From: an uncultured bacterium
GTDB lineage: Bacteria > Cyanobacteriota > Vampirovibrionia > Gastranaerophilales > Gastranaerophilaceae
NCBI GenBank assembly: GCA_949290355.1
Contig: CASERN010000011.1
Coordinates: 496,001 to 560,000, forward strand
Reading direction: 5' to 3'
DNA: 64,000 nt
Shown piece after piece: positions 17,882 to 26,826 of the stretch. Below the pieces are notes generated by a model, which was not told where the DNA came from, did no database searches, and was given only the letters and a program-made list of their open reading frames with translations. A program made the translations under genes and the position numbers. Numbering within the stretch: position 1 is the stretch's first letter; the number at the start of each line of letters is the position of its first letter.

Positions 17882-18036
17882 TTATTTACATTTTGTCTTG
17901 CCATTAAATTCAAGATCGCTGCAATGTAAATAATCCATATTGCCATTCATTATTACCCAAGCGGTGCATCGAGAATAATTTTCGCCATTAAGACAGTAAT
18001 TTCTAAATTCGCTGTTAGAGTTTCCTGTTGGTATAA
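17882..18036 (-). pseudogene. Out-of-frame C-terminus of pilin locus 3
   Basis: Directly downstream of FLLSFIDTK in the pilin frame, the neighbouring frame reads IIPTGNSNSEF, then NYCLNGENYSRC, TAWVIMNGNMDYLHC and SDLEFNGKTKC, ending at TAA 17884-17882. It has a cysteine-rich, pilin-like C-terminus and extends to within three bases of the pyrG stop. Adding one A at the A-run near 18037-18040 (minus strand) restores a single frame of about 229 codons. The break could be a real mutation, a sequencing error or another slippage point. Confidence 0.75.
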
Positions 18037-18570
18037 TTTTGTGTCTATAAAGCTTAAAAGAAAAGTATTTTTACTCATTTTCCCCCCGACAGTTTCGCGT
18101 TTTTTCCCTTTTGTAGTAATGTAAAAATCCCCGCAATAAGATGTTTCTGTTGTACAAGTTGATGGTGATAACCATACTCCAGTTATTCTTGTTCCATCAG
18201 GCATTACAAAACCTGTAGTTTCTTCTTCATTTTGTTTCCCGATTTTTTCATATTTAACAGATTTGACATATTTAGACATGATGGTTAAAAATTTGTCATA
18301 ATTTGCAAGAGATTCATCTGTATGTTCTAATTTTCCATCATCATTTTCATAATTTTCTGAATCAGTTAATCCCCAGTTATCAAGTGTTCCGTTTTCTTCA
18401 ATAGCCTGCAGATAGGCTTGTGAAAAAGCACTATAAAACTTTTTTACACTTACAACAGTCGCCTGTTCTTGTTGTTTTTGAATTAATGTCGGTAAAGTAA
18501 GAGCTGCAACAACTCCTATAATTCCCAGTGTGATTAATACCTCAGCTAAAGTAAAAGCTCTTTTTTTCAT
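17953..18570 (-). CDS. Type IV pilin-like protein, locus 3 (frameshifted near its end)
   Basis: Prepilin-like protein. The short leader MKKRA is followed by FTLAEVLITLGIIGVV, with Ala instead of Gly before the cleavage site; the mature part is globular. The frame ends ...MAKIILDAPLG, but the last ~30 residues look unlike a pilin. A better C-terminus continues in the next frame to 17882, so one base appears to be missing near 18037-18040. The ATG at 18570 has no clear Shine-Dalgarno sequence. A better-initiated ATG at 18704, behind a ten-C tract, would join this frame with one added base. The gene may be inactive, switched off or mis-sequenced. Confidence 0.8.
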   Translation of the reverse strand: MKKRAFTLAEVLITLGIIGVVAALTLPTLIQKQQEQATVVSVKKFYSAFSQAYLQAIEENGTLDNWGLTDSENYENDDGKLEHTDESLANYDKFLTIMSKYVKSVKYEKIGKQNEEETTGFVMPDGTRITGVWLSPSTCTTETSYCGDFYITTKGKKRETVGGKMSKNTFLLSFIDTKLYQQETLTANLEITVLMAKIILDAPLG

Positions 18571-18704
18571 ATTTATAAATCCGTGATTCCTATCATCAAT
18601 ATTATGACATATGTTACCTAAAAAATCAATACAATAATCTAAAATACCCTCACTATCTATCTTTTCGGGGGGGGGGCGACCTCAAAAGCTTTTGTTCTTC
18701 TCAT
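18571..18704 (-). other. Leader ORF with a ten-C tract upstream of pilin locus 3
   Basis: On the minus strand AAGGAG precedes ATG at 18704. After MRRTKAFEV the frame meets ten C residues (18676-18667) and stops after 15 codons. With one more C (or two fewer) the ATG would read without a stop through 32 further codons into the pilin ATG at 18570. Unlike loci 1 and 2, the coding strand carries C, not G, and the leader sequence is unrelated, although TTTCG(10)C is shared in reverse orientation. A TTGACA lies upstream on the minus strand (about 18765), supporting a promoter before this ATG. Confidence 0.65.
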
Positions 18705-18872
18705 TTTCAAACTCCTTTTATTTCTTAACCATATTTATTATTTATTATTTTGAGTTATTTGTCAAGATTTTAGGAATTTTATTATAAGTGTTGATTTCTG
18801 TTTATGCGCTTGACTCTAAGATATTTTAAGTGTATTCTAGATTGTATATTAAATTTTATTTGGGAGAAATTA

Positions 18873-20258
18873 ATGGAAGAGAACAATATTTTAAAAAAGT
18901 TTAGTACTATGCAGTTTTTGAATTTTGCATTAGGATTTTTCGGCTTACAATTTGCGTGGCAGATGAGAATTATTTTGTCAGGTCCTGTTACTGAAAGTTT
19001 GGGTGCATCTCCTTTTATATACGGCTTGATATGGCTTGCCGGACCGTTTACGGGTATGGTTGTGCAACCTTTGGTTGGCGCATTGAGTGATAAAACAATT
19101 TCTCCTATGGGAAGAAGACGCCCTTATTTATTGGGTGGTGCTTTGTTAGCTTCTTTGGCTTTATGGATATTCCCGAATTCTTCAACTGTAGCTGATTTTT
19201 TACATAATTTTACAGGTTTTGATTTTCCGCCTTTAACTGCTCTTATTATTGCAGCTGTTATGATTTGGATTATAGATGCCTGTGTGAATGTTGCTCAAGG
19301 ACCTTATCGAGCTTTAGTTCCAGATGTGGTTCCGGAAGAACAATATTCTATTGCAAACTCTTATATAAGTTTAGCTATTGGATTAGGATCTGTAGTTGCA
19401 GCAGGAACAGCTCCGTTTTTAAAATGGGCTTTTGGTTATCAAATGTCGATTAATGCTCAATTTTATATGGCTGCTTTAGCTTTTACTTTGGGTATGATCT
19501 GGACTTGCTTAACTATAAAAGAAGCAAAACGTAATAATGTAGGTGTTGAAGCAGGAGAAGAACAAAAAGTTAAAGAAAAATCTTTTTGGCAATCATTGAA
19601 AGAGTTTTTTGCAATGTCTCCTGAAGTTTCAAAAATTTGTGTTATGCAATTTTTCACTTGGATAGGTACAATGTGTATGATGATATTTTTTACACAGTAT
19701 GCAGTTCATACAATATACTGTGTTCCTGATTTAACATCTGTATCTGAATCTACAAAAGAACTATATAATCAAGCAACATTAGCTGGTACAAATTTTTCTT
19801 CAGTATGTTTTGCAATATTTAATTTAATATGTTTTCTTGTTGCTATTCCAATTGGAGTTCTATCAGCAAAATATACTAATAAAAAAGTACATATTATATC
19901 TTTAATAACAATGATATTAGCTTATTTAGGCATGTTTTTCACAAAACAGCCTAAGGCTGTTGCTATCCTAATGGGTGTAGCAGGTATAGGCTGGGCAAGT
20001 ATTTGTGCTTTACCTTTTGCTATGCTTTCTCAATTCATAAAAAAAGGTGCAGAAGGCTCTGTTATGGGCATCTTTAATATATTTATTGCAGGACCTCAGG
20101 TATTTGTTTGTACATTAGTTGCTTGGTTAATTTCTAAATGTTCATTTGCTATGGGATCTGATTTTATTAATTATCATTGGGAGTATACTTTTTTGGTAGG
20201 CGCAGTATGCTTAGCAATAGCTGCTTTAGTTGCTTATACTGTTAAGGAAAAATGTTAA
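18873..20258 (+). CDS. MFS sugar:cation symporter
   Basis: Inner-membrane carrier of 461 aa with about 12 transmembrane segments. It shows the loop-2 signature GALSDKTISPMGRRRPYLLGG, typical of the GPH/SLC45-like disaccharide symporters. The conserved first helix region contains QFAWQMRIILSGPVTESLG. A GGGAG sequence precedes the ATG at 18873; an in-frame ATG 69 bases upstream has none. The radical SAM gene follows with overlapping stop and start. The sugar cannot be told from sequence. Confidence 0.88.
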   Translation: MEENNILKKFSTMQFLNFALGFFGLQFAWQMRIILSGPVTESLGASPFIYGLIWLAGPFTGMVVQPLVGALSDKTISPMGRRRPYLLGGALLASLALWIFPNSSTVADFLHNFTGFDFPPLTALIIAAVMIWIIDACVNVAQGPYRALVPDVVPEEQYSIANSYISLAIGLGSVVAAGTAPFLKWAFGYQMSINAQFYMAALAFTLGMIWTCLTIKEAKRNNVGVEAGEEQKVKEKSFWQSLKEFFAMSPEVSKICVMQFFTWIGTMCMMIFFTQYAVHTIYCVPDLTSVSESTKELYNQATLAGTNFSSVCFAIFNLICFLVAIPIGVLSAKYTNKKVHIISLITMILAYLGMFFTKQPKAVAILMGVAGIGWASICALPFAMLSQFIKKGAEGSVMGIFNIFIAGPQVFVCTLVAWLISKCSFAMGSDFINYHWEYTFLVGAVCLAIAALVAYTVKEKC

Positions 20259-21652
20259 TGAAAAAAAAGATTTTTTTGATATATCCGCCATCTCCGGTGC
20301 TAAATAGAGAAGATCGTTGCCAGCAGCCAACAAAGGAGCTTATTGTAATTCCGCCTTTACCTCCGACTGACTTGATGTACTTAGCTTCTGTTGCTGAAAA
20401 AGTAGGATTGGAAGCAAAGATTTGTGATTATAGTCAAGGTGGATGTTTTGAAGAAGATTTGCAAAGTTTTGCACCTGATTATCTTGTTGTAAATATTGCA
20501 ACTCCGACTTTAGAACATGATTTAGAAGCTGTTAAAAAAGCAAAAAAAATATGCAAAAATATTATAACAATTGCAAAAGGTGCTGCATTTTTAACTTTGG
20601 CTGAAAAAATTATCCTGAATCATTCTGAACTAGATATTGGTATTTTGGGTGAGGCAGAGCAAACTTTAGAAGAGATTTTACAAAATAAAGATAAAAAAGA
20701 TATTTTAGGTATTTATTATCTTGAGAATGGAGAAGTGAAATTTACGGGGAAAAGACCTTTTATTGAGGACCTTGATTCTATACCTTTTCCTGCAAGGCAT
20801 CTGGTTGATAATAATATTTACAGACGTCCAGATAATAATAAAGTTCAAGCAACAATAAAAGTATCCAGAGGCTGTCCTTTTCATTGCTTTTTTTGCCTTG
20901 CTACACCTGTTTCGGGAGCAAAAGTAAGAAGAAGAAGTCCTGAAAATATTGTTGCAGAAATAAAAGAGTGTGTTGACAAATATAATATTACAAATTTTTT
21001 GTTCTGGTCTGATATTTTTAATATTGATAAAGAATGGACAATGGATTTGTGTAAGAAGATAATGGAAAGCGGGCTGAAAATAACTTGGTCGGCTAATACC
21101 AGAGCTGATACAGCTGATTTAGAAATGGCAGAGATGATGTACAAATCTGGATGTCGCTTAGTCAGTATAGGGGTGGAAAGCGGATCTCAGTATATGCTTG
21201 AAAAAATGGGCAAAAAGATTACGCTTGATGATGTTAGAAATACTGTAAGAATTTTCAAAAAAGCAAAAATTAGAATTTACAATTATTTTGTAATCGGTTT
21301 GCCTTGGGAAACAGAAGAAACTGCAGAAGAGACAATACGTTTTGCAATTGAATTGGATAGTGATTTTATAAGTTTTTATACTGCAACCCCTTTGCCTGGA
21401 TCAAGATTTTATGAATATGCAATTGAACATAATTTATTTGATAAGGAAACTTCTTTTGAGAACGCATATTATTATCCTGCAGTAAATACCCATTATTTGA
21501 CTCGTCAAAGAATTTTTGAATTACATAAGTCTGCAATTAAACGTTTTTATTTAAGACCTTTGTATATATTGAAGATGTTATCGAGAATTAGATCTTTTGA
21601 AGAAGTGAAAAATTATTTTATAGCAGGTATGAATGTATTATTGAGGGAATAA
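20258..21652 (+). CDS. B12-binding-type radical SAM protein
   Basis: Predicted cytosolic 464-aa enzyme. Residues 1 to about 150 resemble the Rossmann-like cobalamin-binding domain of BchE-like methylases or cyclases. The radical-SAM motif is C206xxxC210xxC213 (CPFHCFFC), and VSIGVESGSQYMLEKMGK and YNYFVIGLPWET are typical barrel segments. The B12 ligand histidine motif DxHxxG is not evident, so cobalamin binding is uncertain. ATG 20258 overlaps the transporter stop (TAATG), implying co-expression with it. The product is unknown. Confidence 0.82.
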   Translation: MKKKIFLIYPPSPVLNREDRCQQPTKELIVIPPLPPTDLMYLASVAEKVGLEAKICDYSQGGCFEEDLQSFAPDYLVVNIATPTLEHDLEAVKKAKKICKNIITIAKGAAFLTLAEKIILNHSELDIGILGEAEQTLEEILQNKDKKDILGIYYLENGEVKFTGKRPFIEDLDSIPFPARHLVDNNIYRRPDNNKVQATIKVSRGCPFHCFFCLATPVSGAKVRRRSPENIVAEIKECVDKYNITNFLFWSDIFNIDKEWTMDLCKKIMESGLKITWSANTRADTADLEMAEMMYKSGCRLVSIGVESGSQYMLEKMGKKITLDDVRNTVRIFKKAKIRIYNYFVIGLPWETEETAEETIRFAIELDSDFISFYTATPLPGSRFYEYAIEHNLFDKETSFENAYYYPAVNTHYLTRQRIFELHKSAIKRFYLRPLYILKMLSRIRSFEEVKNYFIAGMNVLLRE

Positions 21653-21653
21653 A

Positions 21654-21686
21654 AAACGAGGCTTTTTTAAAGCCTCGTTTCTTTTT
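21654..21686 (+). terminator. Terminator after the radical SAM gene
   Basis: AAACGAGGCTTT (21654-21665) pairs perfectly with AAAGCCTCGTTT (21669-21680) around a three-base loop, followed by a T-rich stretch. It lies between convergent genes and its A/T flanks could serve both strands. Confidence 0.82.
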
Positions 21687-21704
21687 ATATATTAAGATTA
21701 TGAA

Positions 21705-22337
21705 TTAAAGATTCAAAATAAATCCGCCTTTATCAGCATTTTCAAGTTTATCGCCTTCAATTTTGGCTCTAAGGTTTTTAATATATTTATATACATAATC
21801 TCTTGGCAAATCTAAAAGTGCTGCAAGGTCTTTTGCATATACTATTTTACCTTTGTTTTTTGCGAAATGATCGAATACTTTTTGTTCTCTATCTGTTAGT
21901 GCTTTTTTAAATACAATTCTAACTTCATCTCTAAGAGATTCATTCTTTACAGGTTCTTTCGCTTTTGCTGCTTTTTTTACAGTCTTTTTAGCTTTAACTT
22001 TTGTTGCAGGCTTAGTCTCTTTTTCTTTGTGAGAGGTTTCTTGTGTGTTTGATTCATCTATGTGGATTTTATGAATAGAAAAAGGACTAGGCGCTATTTC
22101 ACGTTCTCTTTCATAAGCTCTTTCTGCAATTGAGCTTAATCTTTCTGCATGATTTTGCTTCCAATCGCTTTCATTAGAAACAACAGGTTTCCCCTTCAAT
22201 ACGATGTCAATCAAATCATTTGTCGGTTTTGCTTCTTCTATTTTCTTCCCTAATCTGGCAGCATATTCTTCTAATGTTATCTTTTCTAATGAGCTTCTCC
22301 ATTGCTTAATCTCTTCTTTGCTCAAATATTCAGACAT
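21705..22337 (-). CDS. Putative DNA-binding protein with C-terminal winged helix
   Basis: I do not recognise the family. The 210-aa protein has an N-terminal helical part (to about residue 100) and a Lys/Ala/Pro-rich linker (KATKVKAKKTVKKAAKAK-type). The C-terminal ~75 residues read TDREQKVFDHFAKNKGKIVYAKDLAALLDLPRDYVYKYIKNL, which looks like a helix-turn-helix with a trailing basic helix. AGGAG precedes the ATG. The basic linker suggests non-specific DNA contact. Its role is unknown. Confidence 0.65.
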   Translation of the reverse strand: MSEYLSKEEIKQWRSSLEKITLEEYAARLGKKIEEAKPTNDLIDIVLKGKPVVSNESDWKQNHAERLSSIAERAYEREREIAPSPFSIHKIHIDESNTQETSHKEKETKPATKVKAKKTVKKAAKAKEPVKNESLRDEVRIVFKKALTDREQKVFDHFAKNKGKIVYAKDLAALLDLPRDYVYKYIKNLRAKIEGDKLENADKGGFILNL

Positions 22338-22466
22338 TCATTAATCTCCTATAAACTATATGTGATTCTCTTTACATTCTATAATGTAGCATAAACCATG
22401 CTTTGTGATGCAAAATGTTTCATAACGTAAATTTTTATTTATTTCCTTAACAATTCATTAGAAAAA

Positions 22467-23138
22467 TTAATATAAAACACCTGAATCAAGTATTTTTTGA
22501 ACTTCAGAATTCATTATTTTATGAATACTTTCTACGGTTTTTGTTCCATCAATACTTATGAAATTGTATTCAGATTTCATCTTTTCATACTGTTCAAGAC
22601 ATTTATTTTGGTATATTTCAAAACTTTTGTAGAAGTCAGTCGAGAAGCCTACATCTCTTCCACTTTCGTAGTAATTTAATCCAGTAGTTCCGATAATCCT
22701 TTTTAATAGTACATCAACTGGCATATCCAGATAAAATATTAAATCAGGTTCAGGAGCATAATCATACAAGTTTTTAACCCATTCAATGTCCTGCCCTCTA
22801 ACAACATCTCTAGCAAGTGCAGTGTAATAGTATCTGTCTAAAAGTACTATAAAACCTGATTTTAGTGCAGGGATAATTTGGTTTTCTAATCTGTCAGCAA
22901 AGTCTGCGGCATAAAGCAAACTGTATGTTGTTGCATTTAAAAGATTTCTTTCTTTTGCATCATCAATTACATTTGCGATTAATCTTGATGTTTTCCATTC
23001 AGATACCATAACTCCATATGATTTTGCCTGAATAGATTTTTTTAATAATTCTAATTGTGTTGATTTTCCTGAGCCATCTGTACCTTCTATAACAATAAGT
23101 AGCCCTTCATATCCGTGTTTTGTTTTAAATTGTCCCAT
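22467..23138 (-). CDS. Thymidylate kinase-like protein, second of a tandem pair
   Basis: P-loop nucleoside monophosphate kinase fold of 223 aa. The Walker A EGTDGSGKST lies at about residues 18-27, the DRY segment is LLDRYYYTALARDVVRG, and DLIFYLDMPVDVLLKRI is the strand before the lid. Canonical dTMP kinases read DRYxxSSLAYQG here; the TALARDVVRG variant is shared with its neighbour. Both may therefore be specialised kinases rather than housekeeping Tmk. It starts at the stop codon of the upstream paralog (23138), so the two are translationally coupled. Confidence 0.8.
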   Translation of the reverse strand: MGQFKTKHGYEGLLIVIEGTDGSGKSTQLELLKKSIQAKSYGVMVSEWKTSRLIANVIDDAKERNLLNATTYSLLYAADFADRLENQIIPALKSGFIVLLDRYYYTALARDVVRGQDIEWVKNLYDYAPEPDLIFYLDMPVDVLLKRIIGTTGLNYYESGRDVGFSTDFYKSFEIYQNKCLEQYEKMKSEYNFISIDGTKTVESIHKIMNSEVQKILDSGVLY

Positions 23139-23812
23139 TATAAGGTTACTCCTTTGCTTTTTAGTACATCTTTTAACATATCTCTTATTAAAACTTGTTT
23201 AGAGTGAATTGAATCCATTGCATCCAGTCTTACAAGGCCAAATTCTTTAACCATTTTTTTGTATTCTTTAATTACTCTGCTTTGGAAAATCATATAACTT
23301 TCATAAGGATCATTACTTAACTTTAAATCCATACCTGCTTCATAAAATTTAGGTGCACGATTTGCACAAATTCTTTCCATAGAATGTTTTGGATCAATAT
23401 CAAAATATACTGCTAAATCAGGTTTTATGGCGAAACTGTAGACATTTCTAACCCAATTTGGATCAACGCCTCTTGCTACATCTCTTGCAAAAGCTGTGTA
23501 TGCGTACCTGTCTGCAAGTACAATAAATCCCGCTTTTAACGCCGGATCTATTACTTGTTTTAATCTGTCCGCAAAATCCACTGCATGTAATAATGAAAAT
23601 GTTCTTGGAGAGAGCATATTCTTTTTCTTTGCCAATTTGGTTGTCTGACTTATCAGTTCAGAAGAATTCCATTCTGTAAATATAACATCTTGTCCGATGG
23701 ATTTTAACCAATCTCTTAACAGTGCAAGTTGAGTAGATTTACCTGAACCGTCAATCCCTTCTACACAAACAAGTGTTCCTTTATAATTGTGTTTTTCTGT
23801 TAATTTTGACAA
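23138..23812 (-). CDS. Thymidylate kinase-like protein, first of a tandem pair
   Basis: A 224-aa paralog of the downstream gene. The P-loop EGIDGSGKST sits at the same residues, the DRY segment is LADRYAYTAFARDVARG, and DLAVYFDIDPKHSMERI follows. Start is TTG at 23812 with AAGGAG about eight bases upstream. Similar N-termini (a HNYKGTLV versus HGYEGLLI pattern) show duplication. Inference: one copy may phosphorylate dTMP and the other a related substrate, or the two may form a heterodimer, since Tmk is normally dimeric. Confidence 0.8.
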   Translation of the reverse strand: MSKLTEKHNYKGTLVCVEGIDGSGKSTQLALLRDWLKSIGQDVIFTEWNSSELISQTTKLAKKKNMLSPRTFSLLHAVDFADRLKQVIDPALKAGFIVLADRYAYTAFARDVARGVDPNWVRNVYSFAIKPDLAVYFDIDPKHSMERICANRAPKFYEAGMDLKLSNDPYESYMIFQSRVIKEYKKMVKEFGLVRLDAMDSIHSKQVLIRDMLKDVLKSKGVTL

Positions 23813-23814
23813 AT

Positions 23815-24657
23815 TTATACTCCTTTTTCTTCCAAGAGGTGAACATTTATTTTTCCGAATTTGGCCGATAAATTATCTATAATATGTATAAAATATAATT
23901 CAGGTTCCAAGTCTTTTTGATCAAGGTCAATAATAGCTCCCCAGTCGCTTCTGCCATGGTGCGCTGCAATCATTCTTGCTATTTCTTTAAAACCGTTATT
24001 CATGCATATTGAAAAACCATATTGAGAATGAGTTAACCATTCTTTTCTAAAGGTTTCATCATAATCTATAAGTCCAGTTTCTAAATCAATTGTGTATTCA
24101 AAAATTTTCCCTATATCATGCAATATACAAGCAGCAAAAATGTTATCTCGATTAAATTTATAATTTGATATATCCATATTGATTTCTGCGTATTTTAGAC
24201 ACTCAAGAATATGGACCATAAGTCCGCCAATATAGTTATGATGCATAAGCTTTGCTGCCGGCATAACTTTAATCTTGTCTTTATGTTCCGTAAAATATCT
24301 CGCAACAAAGTTATTTAATTTTTCATCTTTAATTTTGTCTATATAAGAAATGATTTCTGAATATACTTTTTCAGTCTCTTTTTCATCAAGTCCCATTTTG
24401 GCTTCTTTTACTAATGCAAGAGCTGATACGAGACAGTTGTTAAATTTTTCGTTAAAAGAGGCAGATACTATTCTTACTATATTTCCAGTTCTAAAAATTT
24501 TACTGTCAAATCTATTTAATGTTTCTTCCCATAAAATACAATTTAATAAAGAATTATCTTGAAGATTTTTTAATTGCAGTTTTCCCATTTTTGTTCCGGC
24601 TTTGGTATCGCCTATTGAAAATATAACAACTTCATAATCTACTTCAGTACTATACAT
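23815..24657 (-). CDS. YhaM-like 3'-5' exonuclease (OB fold plus HD domain)
   Basis: Predicted 280-aa nuclease. The N-terminal ~90 residues form an OB fold (VIFSIGDTKAGTKMGKLQLK). The HD phosphohydrolase domain has MHHNYIGGLMVHILE, then ACILHDIGKIFEY and MIAAHHGRSDW. This domain order is that of YhaM/CBF1-type exoribonucleases. A GGAG sequence precedes the ATG. It sits two bases upstream of the thymidylate-kinase-like pair on the same strand, forming a three-gene nucleotide/nucleic-acid unit. Confidence 0.88.
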   Translation of the reverse strand: MYSTEVDYEVVIFSIGDTKAGTKMGKLQLKNLQDNSLLNCILWEETLNRFDSKIFRTGNIVRIVSASFNEKFNNCLVSALALVKEAKMGLDEKETEKVYSEIISYIDKIKDEKLNNFVARYFTEHKDKIKVMPAAKLMHHNYIGGLMVHILECLKYAEINMDISNYKFNRDNIFAACILHDIGKIFEYTIDLETGLIDYDETFRKEWLTHSQYGFSICMNNGFKEIARMIAAHHGRSDWGAIIDLDQKDLEPELYFIHIIDNLSAKFGKINVHLLEEKGV

Positions 24658-24681
24658 TTTTTCTCCACACAGTATTTCGAT

Positions 24682-25716
<1,035 letters not shown>

Positions 25717-25773
25717 TCATAAAATAATCTTAAATTTATTTTATCACAAAGAAAATAAATTTATGAAAAGGCA

Positions 25774-26760
25774 TTAATTTGAAACAACTTCATTTTCTCC
25801 AAATAAGAATACTTGAAGTGAATTTTCTTGTTGTTTTACTGGTTTATAAAAATCTTTTACGAGAACGCATTGTGTTTGAATGCAGTTTAAGTTCCTTTCG
25901 TGGAGATATTTTTCTAATATATCAGCATTTATTGTGTATTGGCGGTGTTTTAAAAAAGCATAAAAAACTTTTTTTCTGCAGGCTATTTCACTGAGTGCAA
26001 AATTTATAATTTCGTCATAAGGGATATTATATCCGTCATTTAACGACATATCTATTATAAAGTTGAGATTATCGCTTGTTGTAATAGATAAGTATGCGAT
26101 AATTCTATGATTTGATGGTTCCTCAAGCACGTATCTGTTTTTATAAAAACTTGTCATCCCTGCAAAAAAAGGTTCTTTATATTCTTCTTTAATTCTTTGC
26201 AAGGATGGTTTGTATAAATTTTTTAGTTCATTATTATACAATTTTGCAACTTGTTTTGCATCTGAGTTTTGGCAATATCTGAAATTTGCAATTTTATCGG
26301 TCTGTGGAGTAAAATTATCAAGTTTCCATAAATTTTCGTAGCTGCATTGTCTGAATCCGCAGCCTTGCATAAACAGATTCAATAGTTCATCGTGAGATTG
26401 GTCAACTGTAACAGTAAAAGATATTGCACCTTTAGCTCCAAATCTCGCAATTACAAATTCTACAAGTCTTTTGCCCACATCATACATATTTTGTTGAAAA
26501 ATAAGTCTTGTAATATTCATTTTGTATGGATTCCCAGATGTAGGGACGACTGTAATCAGTCCTAAAATTTCATTATTTTCAAGTAAAATGTACGATTCAG
26601 GTAGAAATTTATATTTTAAAGGTAGAATAGCGTGAAGCATTATAAATGCTTCTTCGGTTATTGCTTTAGAATACTTATCTCCATCTTCATTCCCAAGGTA
26701 GGAGATCATTTTTTTTATTTTAGGAGCATCAAAACAATTTAATCTTCTTATTACCGTCAT
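25774..26760 (-). CDS. GNAT-like acetyltransferase-related protein
   Basis: A 328-aa protein with two GNAT-like halves. The first contains ILLENNEILGLITVV and FVIARFGAKGAISFTVTVDQSHDELLNLFMQGCGF, resembling the acetyl-CoA strand and terminal helix. The second begins near NFRYCQNSDAKQVAKLYNNEL. The acetyl-CoA pyrophosphate loop is not canonical, so activity is uncertain. I chose ATG 26760 (MTVIRRL) over 26766 because TATAAT lies exactly six bases upstream and there is no Shine-Dalgarno sequence. The target is unknown. Confidence 0.6.
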   Translation of the reverse strand: MTVIRRLNCFDAPKIKKMISYLGNEDGDKYSKAITEEAFIMLHAILPLKYKFLPESYILLENNEILGLITVVPTSGNPYKMNITRLIFQQNMYDVGKRLVEFVIARFGAKGAISFTVTVDQSHDELLNLFMQGCGFRQCSYENLWKLDNFTPQTDKIANFRYCQNSDAKQVAKLYNNELKNLYKPSLQRIKEEYKEPFFAGMTSFYKNRYVLEEPSNHRIIAYLSITTSDNLNFIIDMSLNDGYNIPYDEIINFALSEIACRKKVFYAFLKHRQYTINADILEKYLHERNLNCIQTQCVLVKDFYKPVKQQENSLQVFLFGENEVVSN

Positions 26761-26766
26761 ATACAT

Positions 26767-26795
26767 ATTATATATTTTTTTTACTATATTTTCAA
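26767..26795 (-). promoter_or_regulatory. Promoter abutting a start codon (probable leaderless transcript)
   Basis: TTGAAA (26795-26790), a 17-base spacer, TATAAT (26772-26767), then six bases and ATG at 26760. Transcription would start at or within a base of the initiation codon. This is the clearest of six similar cases in the window. Confidence 0.65.
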
Positions 26796-26826
26796 GTTTG
26801 TGATAAGATTTTAATGCGAGGGAATT

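Noticed and set aside
20258-21652. Firm assignment of the radical SAM protein as a cobalamin methylase
   Set aside because: The DxHxxG cobalamin ligand motif was not found in the N-terminal domain.
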